From Halorubrum sp. GN11_10-6_MGM (GTDB lineage Archaea > Halobacteriota > Halobacteria > Halobacteriales > Haloferacaceae): a stretch of DNA of 64,000 nt. The stretch covers positions 1 to 64,000 of the forward strand of contig NZ_SGUC01000017.1 in the NCBI RefSeq assembly GCF_005435165.1. Reading direction: 5' to 3'. This document shows positions 15,508-24,734 of this stretch, one piece after another. Every line of letters starts with the position of its first letter. The stretch's first letter is position 1. The translations under genes and the position numbers were made by a program. The notes under the pieces were generated by a model that was not told where the DNA came from, did no database searches, and saw nothing but the letters and a program-made list of their open reading frames with translations.

Positions 15508-16827
15508 CTACTCCCGGTCGATCTCGGTCCGCCACGCCGCCGGAAGCCGGGCGTAGACGACCGCGTTGCCGACGAGTGCGTCGACGGGGACGTGCTCATC
15601 GGGCGCGTGGAGCGTGTCGGTCCCAAGCGCGAACTCCACGGTCGATATCCCGGCGTTTCGGAGCTTCTTGGCGTCGCCGCCGCCCGTCGCGCTCCGCCGG
15701 AAGACCCGGTCTCCCGTCACGTCCGCCGCCGTCGACGCGACGGCCTCGACGAGGGGGCCGTCGGGATCTTCTGCGGTGCCGACGCTCCAGGACGCGTCCG
15801 CGACCGTGATCCCCTCGCAGTCGGCGACGCACTCGCGGATCCGTGCGAGCACCTCGGGCGTGTCGACCCCGGCCGTCAGCCGCACGTCGATCTCGGCGCG
15901 CGCGGACCCCGGGACGGCGTTCACCGCGTCGCCGCCCTCGAAGACGCCGAGGTTGATCGACGGGTACCGGAAGAGGTCCCGGGCGGCCGCCTCGCCCATC
16001 GACGGCGCGTAGTACGCGACCGACTCCTCGACGATCGGCTCCGTCTCGGCGCCGATCGCCAGCCGCTCGGAACCGAACCGGTCGCGCAACGTCTCGACGG
16101 CGTCGTAGAGCCGGTCGACGGCGTTGACCCCGAGCGTCGGCCGGGAGCCGTGCGCCGCCTCGCCCGCCGCTTCGAGCGTCAGCCAGATGCTGCCTCGGTC
16201 CGCCACCGTGACCGAGTGACGGCCCCGCTCGCAGGTCGGCTCCCCGATCACGCACGCGTCCGCGTCGAGAATGTCCGCGCCGAAGCTCTCCGCGTCGAGC
16301 GCCCCCGCGTCGAGCAGCGCCGGAAGCCCGGCGTCGCCGCCGACCTCCTCGTCGCTCACGAACGCGAACAGGAGGTCGACGGGCGGTTCCGTGTCGGTCG
16401 CGGCGAACGCCCGGATCGCGAACAGCATCGACGCGACGGCGCCCTTCATGTCGGTCGCGCCCCGCCCGTAGACGCGGTCGTCGTCGCGCTCGCCGAGCGG
16501 GTCGCGCGTCCACGCGTCGGCGTCGAACGGCACCGTATCGAGGTGTCCGTTGTACAGCAGCGTGCGGTCGGACTCGCCGGGAACTCGCACGAGGAGGTTC
16601 GCCTTCGCCGGGTCGACGGCGAACCGCTCGACGTCGACCGGAAGCGGGTCGAGGTACCGCTCGATCGCGGCGACGATCTCGCGCGTGTCGCCGGGCGGGT
16701 TCGACGTCTCGACCGCGAGCAGGTCGAGAGCCAGCGAGACCAACGCCTCGCGGTTGGTTCGCACGTACTCGGCGGGAGCCTCGCCGCCGGTCGCCGTCGG
16801 TGGGGCCGCTCCCGTGTCTTCGGCCAT
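15508..16827 (-). CDS. M20 family zinc peptidase/deacylase (ArgE/DapE/ACY1 type)
   Basis: A 439-residue di-zinc amidohydrolase that removes acyl groups from amino acids or cleaves dipeptides. Family metal ligands are visible: His in YNGHLDTVPF, bridging Asp in GRGATDMKGAVAS, catalytic Glu-Glu in SDEEVGGDAG and the terminal His in LHAPDEHVP. The dimerisation lid lies between, around GEPTCERGRHSVTVADRGS. A start at 16827 (MAEDTG) is chosen; the frame is open 52 codons further but that segment is non-acidic and lies within promoter DNA. A TATA-like ATTTATTTAT at 16851-16860 is 27 bases upstream, suggesting a leaderless transcript. The substrate is not determinable. Confidence 0.87.
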   Translation of the reverse strand: MAEDTGAAPPTATGGEAPAEYVRTNREALVSLALDLLAVETSNPPGDTREIVAAIERYLDPLPVDVERFAVDPAKANLLVRVPGESDRTLLYNGHLDTVPFDADAWTRDPLGERDDDRVYGRGATDMKGAVASMLFAIRAFAATDTEPPVDLLFAFVSDEEVGGDAGLPALLDAGALDAESFGADILDADACVIGEPTCERGRHSVTVADRGSIWLTLEAAGEAAHGSRPTLGVNAVDRLYDAVETLRDRFGSERLAIGAETEPIVEESVAYYAPSMGEAAARDLFRYPSINLGVFEGGDAVNAVPGSARAEIDVRLTAGVDTPEVLARIRECVADCEGITVADASWSVGTAEDPDGPLVEAVASTAADVTGDRVFRRSATGGGDAKKLRNAGISTVEFALGTDTLHAPDEHVPVDALVGNAVVYARLPAAWRTEIDRE

Positions 16828-16987
16828 ACGTCTCCGTTCGTCGCCCGGCGATTTATTTATTTTGTATATATTAAACAATACTGTGCTGCCGGGGGACAGC
16901 CTCGAAGCGATACGACCGGCGGCCGCGCTCCGATATCGACGCGATATCCGAAGGGATTTTGTTACGTAAGCACAAGACAACACACGA

Positions 16988-17428
16988 ATGACGCTCCCAA
17001 TCGACCCGAGTCAGATCGACCCGGAGGACGTCGGCGAACAGCAGGCGACGCTCGAAATGGACCACGAGGCGGCGATCGAACACGTCCGCGAGGTGTTCAC
17101 CGACGCCGGGTTCGGCGTCCCCGTCGAGTTCTCGCCGTCCGAGATGCTCAACGAGAAGGTCGACGCGGGTCGCGACCCCTACTACGTGCTGGGCGCGTGT
17201 AACCCCGAGGTCGCCGACCGGGCGCTCGACGCGACGGACAACACGCTCGGCGCGCTCATGCCGTGTAACGTCGTCGTCTGGGAGGAAGAACCGGGCACGC
17301 AGCGCGTCTACCACGTCTCGATCATGCGCATCGCCCGGCTCGTTGGGATGGCGCCGGACGACGACGAGATGGCGGACATCGTCGCCCACACCGGCGAGCT
17401 CGTCGACGAGGCGTTCGAGAACTTATAA
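16988..17428 (+). CDS. DUF302 domain protein
   Basis: A 146-residue soluble acidic protein of the DUF302 family. It shows the family core: a helix with EAIEHVREVFTDAGFGVPVE, the strand YYVLGACNPEVADRAL, and LGALMPCNVVVWEE with a conserved Cys before the strand. DUF302 proteins often occur near sulfur or thioredoxin-related genes; the two cysteines here (ACNPE and MPCNV) could be redox-active or bind a ligand. It is a single gene divergent from the M20 peptidase. Function is unknown. Confidence 0.85.
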   Translation: MTLPIDPSQIDPEDVGEQQATLEMDHEAAIEHVREVFTDAGFGVPVEFSPSEMLNEKVDAGRDPYYVLGACNPEVADRALDATDNTLGALMPCNVVVWEEEPGTQRVYHVSIMRIARLVGMAPDDDEMADIVAHTGELVDEAFENL

Positions 17429-17502
17429 ACTGCGACGCGCTCGACGCCGCCGATCGCGTTGCGATTCCACACCTACTTACCCGCGACCGCCGACGGGCCG
17501 GT

Positions 17503-18438
17503 ATGAACCTCGCCGATTCGCGCGTCCTCGTGACGGGCGGTGCCGGCCTCGTCGGAAGCCACCTCGCCGCCGCCCTGCTCGACCGGGGTGCGACCGTCCG
17601 GGTCGCGGACGACCTCTCGAAAGGGACCCGCGACCGCGTGCCCGCCGGTGCCGCGTTCGTCGAGGCGGACGTGACCGACCCGGACGCCGTCGCCCGCGCG
17701 GTCACTGCCGACCTCGATATGGTCTTTCACTTCGCGGCGTACACGGACACGAACTACGACGACGACCGGGTCCTCTTCGAGGAGAACACCGAGATGACGT
17801 ACAACCTCTTAGAGCGGATGCGCGAGGTCGGCGTCGACCGCTTTGCGTTCACCTCCTCGTCGACCGTCTACGGTGAGGCGCCGCGGCCGACGCCCGAGGA
17901 TTACGGCCCGCTCGAACCCATCTCGATCTACGGCTCCTCGAAGCTCGCGGACGAGGCGCTCATCTCCACGCACGCTCACTCGTACGGGATTCAGTCGTGG
18001 GTGTTCCGGTTCGCGAACATCGTCGGCCCGCGCCAGCGCGGCAACGTGATCCCGGACTTCATCGAGAAGTTAGACGAGTACCCGAGCGAACTGGAGATCC
18101 TCGGCGACGGCCGACAGGAGAAGTCGTACATGTACGTCTCGGAGTGCGTCGACGCCATCCAGCACGTCGTCGAGACTGCGGACGACGCGTACAACGTGTA
18201 CAACCTCGGGACGCGGACGACGACTTCCGTCACCGACATCGCCGACATCGTCAGCGAGGAACTGGGCGTCGCCCCCGAGTACAGCTACACCGGCGGCGAC
18301 CGCGGCTGGACGGGCGACGTGCCGAAGATGCGGCTGTCGATCGAGAAGCTGGTCGAACTGGGGTGGGAGCCCTCGATCGAGAGCGACGAGGCGGTCAGAC
18401 GGAGCGCGCGTGAACTGATCGACGAGATCGTGGAGTAG
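17503..18438 (+). CDS. NAD-dependent nucleotide-sugar epimerase/dehydratase (extended SDR)
   Basis: A 311-residue extended short-chain dehydrogenase like UDP-glucose 4-epimerase. It has the NAD-binding GGAGLVGSHLA at the N-terminus, the FHFAAYTD strand, catalytic Ser-Ser-Thr-Val in TSSSTVYGE and the active Tyr-Lys pair in YGSSKLADE. The C-terminal half carries the substrate-binding NVIPDFIEKL and DGRQEKSYMYVSECV motifs. The product is probably a UDP-sugar used for S-layer or lipid-linked glycans. No glycosylation genes adjoin it; the nearest is the glycosyltransferase 15 kb away. Exact epimerase specificity is unknown. Confidence 0.88.
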   Translation: MNLADSRVLVTGGAGLVGSHLAAALLDRGATVRVADDLSKGTRDRVPAGAAFVEADVTDPDAVARAVTADLDMVFHFAAYTDTNYDDDRVLFEENTEMTYNLLERMREVGVDRFAFTSSSTVYGEAPRPTPEDYGPLEPISIYGSSKLADEALISTHAHSYGIQSWVFRFANIVGPRQRGNVIPDFIEKLDEYPSELEILGDGRQEKSYMYVSECVDAIQHVVETADDAYNVYNLGTRTTTSVTDIADIVSEELGVAPEYSYTGGDRGWTGDVPKMRLSIEKLVELGWEPSIESDEAVRRSARELIDEIVE

Positions 18439-18449
18439 CCTCGCGAGCG

Positions 18450-18644
18450 CTACACCTCCGGACTGATCTCGTCCGGGGTGAACCCGTGGAAACACCTGAA
18501 ACACCGATAGAGGCGTGCGGTCCCGGGAGCGTCATCGGACCGCGGATACCCGTGGGTTCGCACTCTCACCACGAGGTAGGTGCTTCCGCACCCGGGACAG
18601 GAGGGCCCGTCGAACACGGCCCTGAGATCGGTGCGCACGGACAA
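18450..18644 (-). CDS. zinc-ribbon microprotein
   Basis: A 64-residue protein with two CxxC-type knuckles, CPGC at residues 16-19 and CFRC near residue 48, and the tail FHGFTPDEISPEV. It converges on the epimerase gene with a 11-base gap. Such short zinc ribbons are common in haloarchaea and probably mediate protein or nucleic acid contacts. The spacing of the four cysteines is the only functional evidence. Confidence 0.65.
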   Translation of the reverse strand: MSVRTDLRAVFDGPSCPGCGSTYLVVRVRTHGYPRSDDAPGTARLYRCFRCFHGFTPDEISPEV

Positions 18645-19199
18645 AAAACCGGGCCCGTGGATCGACTCGGACAGAGCTGGGTAGACTCCCGAAGCCCCAG
18701 TCGCTCGGCTGTACGTTGCTGTCCTTGTTTATAAGCGGCCGATCGACACAGACACCGCCGAAGCCCCAGTCGCGAGGCGGGCAGACGCTTGCTGCGCTCC
18801 TCGCTCGCGTTGCTCGCTGCGGTGCTTACGTCGCCTCTGCCCGCCTCGCGACTGCCCCTTCGAGTCCCGCCCCGCACAGCACCACCGGAAGACGGTCCTG
18901 CTCGCTCACTGCGTTCGCTGTCGTTCGAAAATCGAAGATTTTCGTGATAACGAGAATCTCTGATTCTCGAACCACGCGGGCTGCGACTTCCGCACTCCCG
19001 TTCGGTCCCTCCGGTCGCTCACGGGACCGCAGCCTCACACCTCCCCAGCCTCGTCGCGCGTGCTCCTCGCGGCCGCCACCGGCGGCCGCTCGCAGGCACG
19101 CGCCACCGCACCTCATCTCCAAATTGTGTTGCGTCTCCCGTTCTCCTGACGCCGAGCCGCTTCGGAAGGGCCTTTTAACCCGCCCGTCGAACGGACGGT
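18645..19199. repeat. non-coding repeat-rich block upstream of argS
   Basis: This 555-base gap has no credible gene. CCGAAGCCCCAGTCGC occurs twice, at 18689-18704 and 18758-18773, with a TATA-like TTTATA at 18727-18732 between. Two adjacent hairpins lie at 18932-18980: CGAAAATC/GATTTTCG and CGAGAATC/GATTCTCG. Further on are CCCGT/ACGGG arms near 18993-19022 and a GCGGCCGCCACCGGCGGCCGC palindrome-like stretch near 19069-19090. CCTCCCCAGCCTCGTCG at 19040-19056 recurs at 31473-31489. The motif CGCTCACTGCGTTCGCT near 18904 resembles the element beside the tRNA at the right edge. These look like dispersed haloarchaeal intergenic elements. Confidence 0.6.
19172..19179 (+). promoter_or_regulatory. 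TATA box of argS
   Basis: CTTTTAAC is centred about 25 bases upstream of the argS ATG, the spacing expected for leaderless haloarchaeal transcripts. It shows that argS has its own promoter independent of the TTTATA in the repeat block upstream. Confidence 0.6.
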
Positions 19200-21008
19200 A
19201 TGTTCAGGCAGTTCCGGTCGGAGGTCGAGGCGGCGCTCGCGGACGCGCTCGACTCGCTCGACCTCCCGACCGACGACCTCGGCATCGAGCGCCCGCCCGA
19301 CGACATGGACGCGACGCTCGCCTCCAGCGTCGCCTTCCGACTCGCGGGCGAGGTCGGCGACGCGCCGCCGAACGTCGCGGCGACGGTCGCCGAGGCGGTC
19401 TCGGTCGCCAACGCCGACTACATCGCGGGCGTCGACACCGCGGGGCCGTACGTCAACTTCCACGCGAACGAGCGCTACCTCGCGGACACGCTCGATTCGG
19501 CCGCCGTCGAGGCCGACTACGGCGCGCTCCCCGACCGCGACACGTCGGTCGTGGTCGAACACACCAGCGCGAACCCGACCGGCCCGGTCCACGTCGGCCG
19601 CGCGCGCAACCCCATCGTCGGCGACGCCGTCGCGAACCTCATGGCGTACGCGGGCTACGACGTCGACCGCCACTACTACGTCAACGACGCCGGCCGGCAG
19701 ATGGCGGTGTTCACGTGGGCGTACGAGCGGTTCGACGAGTCCGACCTCGACGAGGAGCCGGCCCGCGACCGCGCCGAGTACGACCTCGTGCGCTACTACC
19801 GCAAGGGGAACTCGTTCTTGGAGGAGGCCGACGCCGACGCGGTCGAGGCCGCGGAGGCGGAGATCCAGTCGATCCTTCAGGGGCTCGAAGCGGGCGACGA
19901 GGAGACGTACGAGCGCGTCGGCGAGGTCGTCGACGCGGTGCTCGGCGGGATGAAGGACTGTTTGGCGCGCCTCCCCGCTGAGTTCGACGAGTTCGTCAAG
20001 GAGACGCGGTTCATGCGCGACGGCTCCACCGACGAGATCGCGGCGCGGCTCAAGGAGACCGACAACGCCGTCTACGAGGAGGACGCGTGGCAGCTGGAGC
20101 TCGACGACTGGGGGATCGACAAGAACCTCGTCTTCCTCCGCTCGGACGACACCAGCCTCTACACCACCCGCGATCTGGCCCACCACGAGTGGAAGTTCGC
20201 GAACTACGACCGCGCCGTCACCGTCCTCGGCGAGGACCACAAGCTCCAGGCCGACCAGCTCGACGCGACCCTCGAACTGCTCGGCAACGACACCGACCGG
20301 CTCGGCCACGTCATCTACTCGTACGTCAACCTCCCCGACGGGAAGATGTCGACCCGGCAGGGGACCGGCGTGATGCTCGACGACCTCCTCGACGAGGCGA
20401 TCGACCGCGCCCGCGACGCCGTCGAGTCCCGGATGGACGACCGCATCCGCGACGATGACCTCACCGACGAGGACGTCGAGCGCATCGCGCATCAGGTCGG
20501 GATCGGCGCGGTCCGGTACGACATCGTCTCGAAACAGCCCGCGAAGGCGATCACCTTCGAGTGGGAGGACGCGCTCGACTTCGAGGCCCAGTCGGCCCCG
20601 TTCGTCCAGTACGTCCACGCGCGCTGCGCCGGCATCCTCGACGAGGCCGCGGCCGCCGGGATCGACGTGCCGGGCGTGACGGCCGACGCCGACGGCGCCG
20701 TCGACCCCGACGCGCTCGACGTGGACGCGAGCGCGCTCGAAACCGACGCGGCCCGCGAGCTCCTCCGCGAGGTCGCCCGCTTCCCAGCGGTGATCGAGGG
20801 CGCCGCGGACGACCTCGAACCGCACACGGTCGCGACGTTCACCCGCGAGTTCGCCGACGCCTACAACGCGTTCTACCGCGAGTGCCCGGTCGTGACCGCC
20901 GAGACCGAGCCCCTCCGCGACGCGCGGCTCGCTGTCGTCGCCGCCGCCAAACACACGATGGCGAACGCGCTCGACGTGCTGGGCGTCGAGGCGCCGGAGT
21001 CGATGTAG
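19200..21008 (+). CDS. argS: arginyl-tRNA synthetase
   Basis: A 602-residue class I aminoacyl-tRNA synthetase that charges tRNA-Arg in the cytosol. The Arg-N (Add-1) domain covers about the first 105 residues; the HIGH-type motif appears as HVGRARN after [10 protein letters not shown], and the KMSKS counterpart is KMSTRQG near residue 382. The C-terminal all-helical anticodon-binding (DALR) domain ends with [21 protein letters not shown]. The length is normal for an archaeal ArgS. The ATG directly follows a TATA box with archaeal leaderless spacing. It stands alone, followed after 75 bases by the aRF1 gene with its own promoter. Confidence 0.97.
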   Translation: MFRQFRSEVEAALADALDSLDLPTDDLGIERPPDDMDATLASSVAFRLAGEVGDAPPNVAATVAEAVSVANADYIAGVDTAGPYVNFHANERYLADTLDSAAVEADYGALPDRDTSVVVEHTSANPTGPVHVGRARNPIVGDAVANLMAYAGYDVDRHYYVNDAGRQMAVFTWAYERFDESDLDEEPARDRAEYDLVRYYRKGNSFLEEADADAVEAAEAEIQSILQGLEAGDEETYERVGEVVDAVLGGMKDCLARLPAEFDEFVKETRFMRDGSTDEIAARLKETDNAVYEEDAWQLELDDWGIDKNLVFLRSDDTSLYTTRDLAHHEWKFANYDRAVTVLGEDHKLQADQLDATLELLGNDTDRLGHVIYSYVNLPDGKMSTRQGTGVMLDDLLDEAIDRARDAVESRMDDRIRDDDLTDEDVERIAHQVGIGAVRYDIVSKQPAKAITFEWEDALDFEAQSAPFVQYVHARCAGILDEAAAAGIDVPGVTADADGAVDPDALDVDASALETDAARELLREVARFPAVIEGAADDLEPHTVATFTREFADAYNAFYRECPVVTAETEPLRDARLAVVAAAKHTMANALDVLGVEAPESM

Positions 21009-21083
21009 GCCGGCGAGACGGCCGCTTCCGGCCGTATCGATAGGTCAAAGCTTACTTACACGCACGCGACCGTATTCAGGATA

Positions 21084-22334
21084 ATGAGTAGCGACGCACA
21101 GGAGGCGAACGAGGACCGCCGGAAGTACGAGTTCCGCAAGGTCATCGAGGAGCTCAAAGACTACGAGGGCTCCGGCACCCAGCTCGTCACCATCTACATC
21201 CCCGAAGAGAGGCAGATCTCCGACGTGGTCGCTCACGTCACCCAGGAGCACAGCGAGGCGTCGAACATCAAGTCGAAGCAGACTCGGACAGCCGTCCAAG
21301 ACGCGCTCACGTCGATCAAAGACCGGCTGCGCTACTACGACACGTTCCCGCCCGAGAACGGGATCGTGATCTTCTCCGGCGCGATCGACAGCGGCGGCGG
21401 GCAGACGGACATGGTCACCCGGACGCTGGAGTCGCCCCCGCAGCCCGTCGAGTCGTTCCGGTACCACTGCGACTCGGAGTTCCTCACCGAGCCGCTCGAA
21501 CACATGCTCGAAGACACCGGGCTGTTCGGGCTCATCGTCTTGGACCGCCGCGAGGCCAACGTCGGCTGGCTGAAGGGGAAACGCGTCGAGCCCGTCAAGT
21601 CCGCCTCCTCGCTCGTCCCCGGCAAACAGCGGAAGGGGGGGCAGTCCGCACAGCGGTTCGCCCGTCTGCGCCTCGAAGCGATCGACAACTTCTATCAGGA
21701 GGTCGCGGGGATGGCCAACGACCTGTTCGTCGACAAGCGCCACGAGCTCGACGGCATCCTGGTCGGCGGCCCCTCGCCGACGAAAGACGAGTTCCTCGAC
21801 GGCGACTACCTCCACCACGAGCTCCAGGACAAGGTGCTCGGCAAGTTCGACGTCGCGTACACCGACGAGTCCGGGCTGAAGGACCTCGTCGACGCGGGGC
21901 AGGAGGCGCTCGCCGACCAGGAGATCGTTCAGGACAAAAACGACATGGAGGAGTTCTTCGAGAAGCTCAACACCGGCCAGGAGGCCACCTACGGCTTCGA
22001 TCAGACCCGCCGGAACCTGATCATGGGCTCCGTCGACCGCCTGCTCATCTCCGAGGACCTCCGCTCGGACGTCGTCGTCTACGACTGTCCGAACGACCAC
22101 GAGGAGTACGAGGTGGTCGACGCCCGCCACTCGACGCCCGACCACGAGTGTAGCGAGTGCGGCGAGACGGCCGCGGTCGAGGAGCGCGAGGACGTCATCG
22201 AACACCTGATGACCATCGCCGAGCAGCGGGGCACCGAGACGCGGTTCATCTCGACCGACTTCGAGAAGGGCGAGCAGCTGCTCGACGCCTTCGGCGGTAT
22301 CGCCGGGATTCTGCGGTACTCGACCGGCGTCTAA
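21084..22334 (+). CDS. prf1: peptide chain release factor aRF1
   Basis: A 416-residue archaeal release factor that recognises all three stop codons and triggers peptidyl-tRNA hydrolysis. The stop-codon reading motif NIKS occurs in SNIKSKQTR, the catalytic GGQ in RKGGQSAQRFARLR, and a C-terminal mini-zinc-ribbon in YDCPNDHEEY...HECSECGE. The start is fixed by ATG 21084, about 27 bases after a TATA-like CTTACTTAC. Length and domain order are standard. Its 3' end faces the frameshifted DtxR-family gene on the other strand. Confidence 0.97.
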   Translation: MSSDAQEANEDRRKYEFRKVIEELKDYEGSGTQLVTIYIPEERQISDVVAHVTQEHSEASNIKSKQTRTAVQDALTSIKDRLRYYDTFPPENGIVIFSGAIDSGGGQTDMVTRTLESPPQPVESFRYHCDSEFLTEPLEHMLEDTGLFGLIVLDRREANVGWLKGKRVEPVKSASSLVPGKQRKGGQSAQRFARLRLEAIDNFYQEVAGMANDLFVDKRHELDGILVGGPSPTKDEFLDGDYLHHELQDKVLGKFDVAYTDESGLKDLVDAGQEALADQEIVQDKNDMEEFFEKLNTGQEATYGFDQTRRNLIMGSVDRLLISEDLRSDVVVYDCPNDHEEYEVVDARHSTPDHECSECGETAAVEEREDVIEHLMTIAEQRGTETRFISTDFEKGEQLLDAFGGIAGILRYSTGV

Positions 22335-22366
22335 AACGATTCGCTGACGGCTTTCCACGACCGCTC

Positions 22367-22811
22367 TTACTGCTGTTCCGGCTCGACCGGTGCCGCCGCG
22401 ACCTCCAGACACGCGCAGGCGTCCGTCTCGGGGTCGAAGCAGTCCGGGCACTCCGGCTGGCGGTCGATGATGGTGTCGAGCCGCTCGGCGACCGTGTCGT
22501 CGATGACGGCCTCCAGCTCCCGGGCTTCCGCCTGGAAGTCCTCGACCGCGAGGACGTTCGCGAGGAAGCGCTCGATGATACAGTAGGTCTGGAGCGCGTC
22601 GCGGGCGCGAACGATAACCGTCGTCGGTCAGCTTGACGCCCTTGTACTTCTCGTGTTCGGCGAGCCCCCGCTCTTCGAGCTTGCCGATCATCTCGTTGGC
22701 GCTGGCCGGGCTGACGCCGAGCGCGTCGGCTATCGACCCGGTCGAGGCGGGACCGTCTTCTTCGTCCTGTACGACGTATATCGTCTTGAGGTACTGGTCT
22801 GCGGTGTTCAC
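22367..22811 (-). pseudogene. DtxR-family metal-dependent regulator with a frameshift
   Basis: The N-terminal winged helix is read from GTG 22811 (starting MNTADQYLKTIYVVQ, then TGSIADALGVSPASANEMIG, ending KLTDDGYR). The dimerisation/metal domain continues in the next frame (RDALQTYCIIERFLANVLAV, then a C-terminal CPDCFDPETDACAC) and stops at 22367-22369. The total is 445 bases, one base too many; dropping one of the two A at 22610-22611 restores a continuous protein of about 147 residues. The relatives I recall are the SirR/Idr repressors of iron, manganese or zinc genes. At the first metal-ligand position, where MntR has Asp8 or DtxR Met10, this protein has Gln6. It lies downstream of sufCBD and a ferritin-like gene. 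Either a recent mutation, a sequencing error or programmed shifting could explain the break. Confidence 0.8.
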
Positions 22812-22854
22812 GGCTGTCCTCCGTCGGCGCTCGTCGGCGACTCGTCTGCCCGGT

Positions 22855-23343
22855 TCATCGGCGCTCCATGACCTCCGTGACTTCCCGTACGCCCTCGGCC
22901 TCCTCGTCGCGGATCGCCGTCAGGGTCGCGATCAACTCCTCGCGGTCGATCGAGAACGTCGCGTCGGAGCCCTCGATCGCCTCGATGAGGTCGTCGTAGA
23001 ACTTGTACGCCGTCTCCTCGTTGCACAGCTGGTCGTACAGCACGTCGTCGAAATCCTCCGGCCGCGTCCGCCCGTAGCGGGCGTCGACCAGCGACTCGAT
23101 CTCGTCGAACGGGACGCTGTCGACGCCGAGCCCCTCGATGAGCGCTTCGAGCCGCTCGCGGTGGTCGGCCGACTCCTCGGCGGCGTCCGCGAGCAGCGCC
23201 TCCACCTCCTCGTCGAGCTCGGCGTCCAGCTGCTGGTAGTGGCGGTGCGTTCGCGCTTCGACGACCTCCTCGAGCACGATTCCGATCTGGAGCAGCCGCG
23301 CGAGCTGGTCGTCGGAGGCGACCCGCTGGCTCACGCTCACCGC
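22855..23343 (-). CDS. ferritin-like domain protein
   Basis: A 162-residue acidic, fully helical protein with Glu/His patterns of a ferritin-like four-helix bundle: GIVLEEVVEARTHRHY, EESADHRERLEALIE, EETAYKFYDDLIEAI and RDEEAEGVREVTEVMERR. These could form a di-iron or iron-storage site. I chose the GTG at 23343 (MSVSQRVASDD); other GTGs lie 6 codons upstream and 2 downstream. It lies after sufD and 44 bases before the broken DtxR-family gene, so it fits an iron or iron-sulfur maintenance unit. Its enzymatic role is not known. Confidence 0.75.
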   Translation of the reverse strand, partial: AVSVSQRVASDDQLARLLQIGIVLEEVVEARTHRHYQQLDAELDEEVEALLADAAEESADHRERLEALIEGLGVDSVPFDEIESLVDARYGRTRPEDFDDVLYDQLCNEETAYKFYDDLIEAIEGSDATFSIDREELIATLTAIRDEEAEGVREVTEVMERR

Positions 23344-23494
23344 GACCACCCGAGACGGCACGAGACGCGGGTTCGCATACCCCGGACTCGGGCGTCGTCG
23401 GTCTTAAGCCGTTCCCCTCGCGCGCCGGTCGCTCCGCGGGCGGGTCGGGGCCGGAAAAATCCGTTCGGCGGGCGAACCGCGAGCGCCGACCGGT

Positions 23495-24733
23495 CTACTG
23501 GAGGCGCTCGAAGACGAGTTCCTCGACGTCGTCGCGGAACTCGTCGACCGCGATCTCCTCTAAGACGGGCACGAAGAAGCCCTCGACGAGCATATTCCGG
23601 GCCGTCCGCGAGTCGATAGAGCGGCTCTCGAGGTAGAACAGGTCCTCGGCGTCGACCTGTCCGACCGTCGCCGAGTGGGACGCCTCGGTGTCGTGGTTGT
23701 GGATGATGAGCTTCGGCGACGCGTCCGCCTCGGCCTCGTCCGACAGCATCAGCGTGTTCTCGCGCTGGTAGCTGGAGGTGTTCCACGCGTCCTCGCCGAC
23801 GTCCTGAACGCCCTCGTAGACGGAGCGGGCGACGTCGTCGAGCACGCCGCGGGTGACCAGGTCGGCGGTCGTCTGCTCGGCCTGGTGCCACACGCGGGCG
23901 TTGATGTCGAAGTGCTGGTCGTCCGTCCCGAAGAACGTCCCGACGATCTGGCTCTCGGAGCCGTCGCCGTTGAGCTCGGTCTCGATGTCGGAGCGGGTGA
24001 GCTTCGAGCCGAAGTTGCTCTCGATCCAGTCGACCGTCGCGTACGTGTCCGTCACGCCGCGCTTCAGCGAGTAGGTGTACGCGTCGGAATCGAGGTTCTG
24101 GAGCGAGCCGAACTGGACGTTCGCGTTCTCGCCCGCGACGACCTCGACGAGGTTCGAGAAGTACCGGTCGCCGTCGACCGTTCCCGAGGCGGCGGCCTCG
24201 CCCTCGCCGTCACCCGACGTGATCGATTCGAGGATCGTCACCGACGACGACTCCTCGGCGACGACGAGCGTCTGGCTGAACAGCGAGCGGGAGTTCATCT
24301 CCGCGCGCACCGTCACGTCCTCGACGTCGACGCCCTCGGGGACGTAGACGAACGTGCCGGTGGTGAACAGCGCGACCGAAAGCGCCGTGAGGTAGTTGTG
24401 TTCGGGGTCGAGGACGGAGCCGAAGTTCGCCTCGATCACGTCGCCGTACTCGGCGAGCGCCTCGGTGAACGGGAGGACGACGACCTCGTCGTCGCCCGCG
24501 GTCCGCTCGGTCTCGTCCGACTGGTTCAGCGGGTCGACGAGCGCCTCGAAGTCGAGCGCCTCCAGGTCGGTCCAGCGGCGCCCCGGCGTCTGGATGACGT
24601 CAGGGAGATCCGCCGTCTCCAGCGCGGACAGCGCGTTCAGGCGGGTTTCGAGGAGCCACTCGGGCTCGTCGCGTTCGTCGGCGATGCGTCGTACCGTGTC
24701 CTCCGAGAGGCTCTCGATTGCTTGCGTGCTCAT
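23495..24733 (-). CDS. sufD: Fe-S cluster assembly protein SufD
   Basis: A 412-residue SufB/SufD-family scaffold component. It has the N-terminal helical region with EPEWLLETRLNAL and the long beta-helix core (YVPEGVDVEDVTVRAEMNS onwards), with the C-terminal HSATVGQVDAEDLFYLESR and RNMLVEGFFVPVLEEI. His in NHDTEASHSATVG matches the family His involved in cluster assembly. It starts 1 base after the sufB stop, so translation is probably coupled. The SufBCD complex builds Fe-S clusters in the cytosol using ATP from SufC; no SufS or SufE homologue is in the window. Confidence 0.95.
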   Translation of the reverse strand: MSTQAIESLSEDTVRRIADERDEPEWLLETRLNALSALETADLPDVIQTPGRRWTDLEALDFEALVDPLNQSDETERTAGDDEVVVLPFTEALAEYGDVIEANFGSVLDPEHNYLTALSVALFTTGTFVYVPEGVDVEDVTVRAEMNSRSLFSQTLVVAEESSSVTILESITSGDGEGEAAASGTVDGDRYFSNLVEVVAGENANVQFGSLQNLDSDAYTYSLKRGVTDTYATVDWIESNFGSKLTRSDIETELNGDGSESQIVGTFFGTDDQHFDINARVWHQAEQTTADLVTRGVLDDVARSVYEGVQDVGEDAWNTSSYQRENTLMLSDEAEADASPKLIIHNHDTEASHSATVGQVDAEDLFYLESRSIDSRTARNMLVEGFFVPVLEEIAVDEFRDDVEELVFERLQ

Positions 24734-24734
24734 G

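Noticed and set aside
14341-17202. A 953-codon plus-strand open frame
   Set aside because: It lies antisense to the methyltransferase and M20 genes, is Arg/Val/Asp-rich without domains, and arises from high G+C third positions.
18826-19122. A 98-codon minus-strand frame in the repeat block
   Set aside because: Its sequence follows the inverted repeats (for example ILVITKIFDF from a palindrome), so it looks repeat-derived and not a real protein.
21045-22369. Long minus-strand reading frame continuing from the DtxR-like start into and across the aRF1 gene
   Set aside because: Only its first 67 or so codons match a known family; the rest is the antisense shadow of aRF1. The family sequence continues in another frame and stops at 22367.
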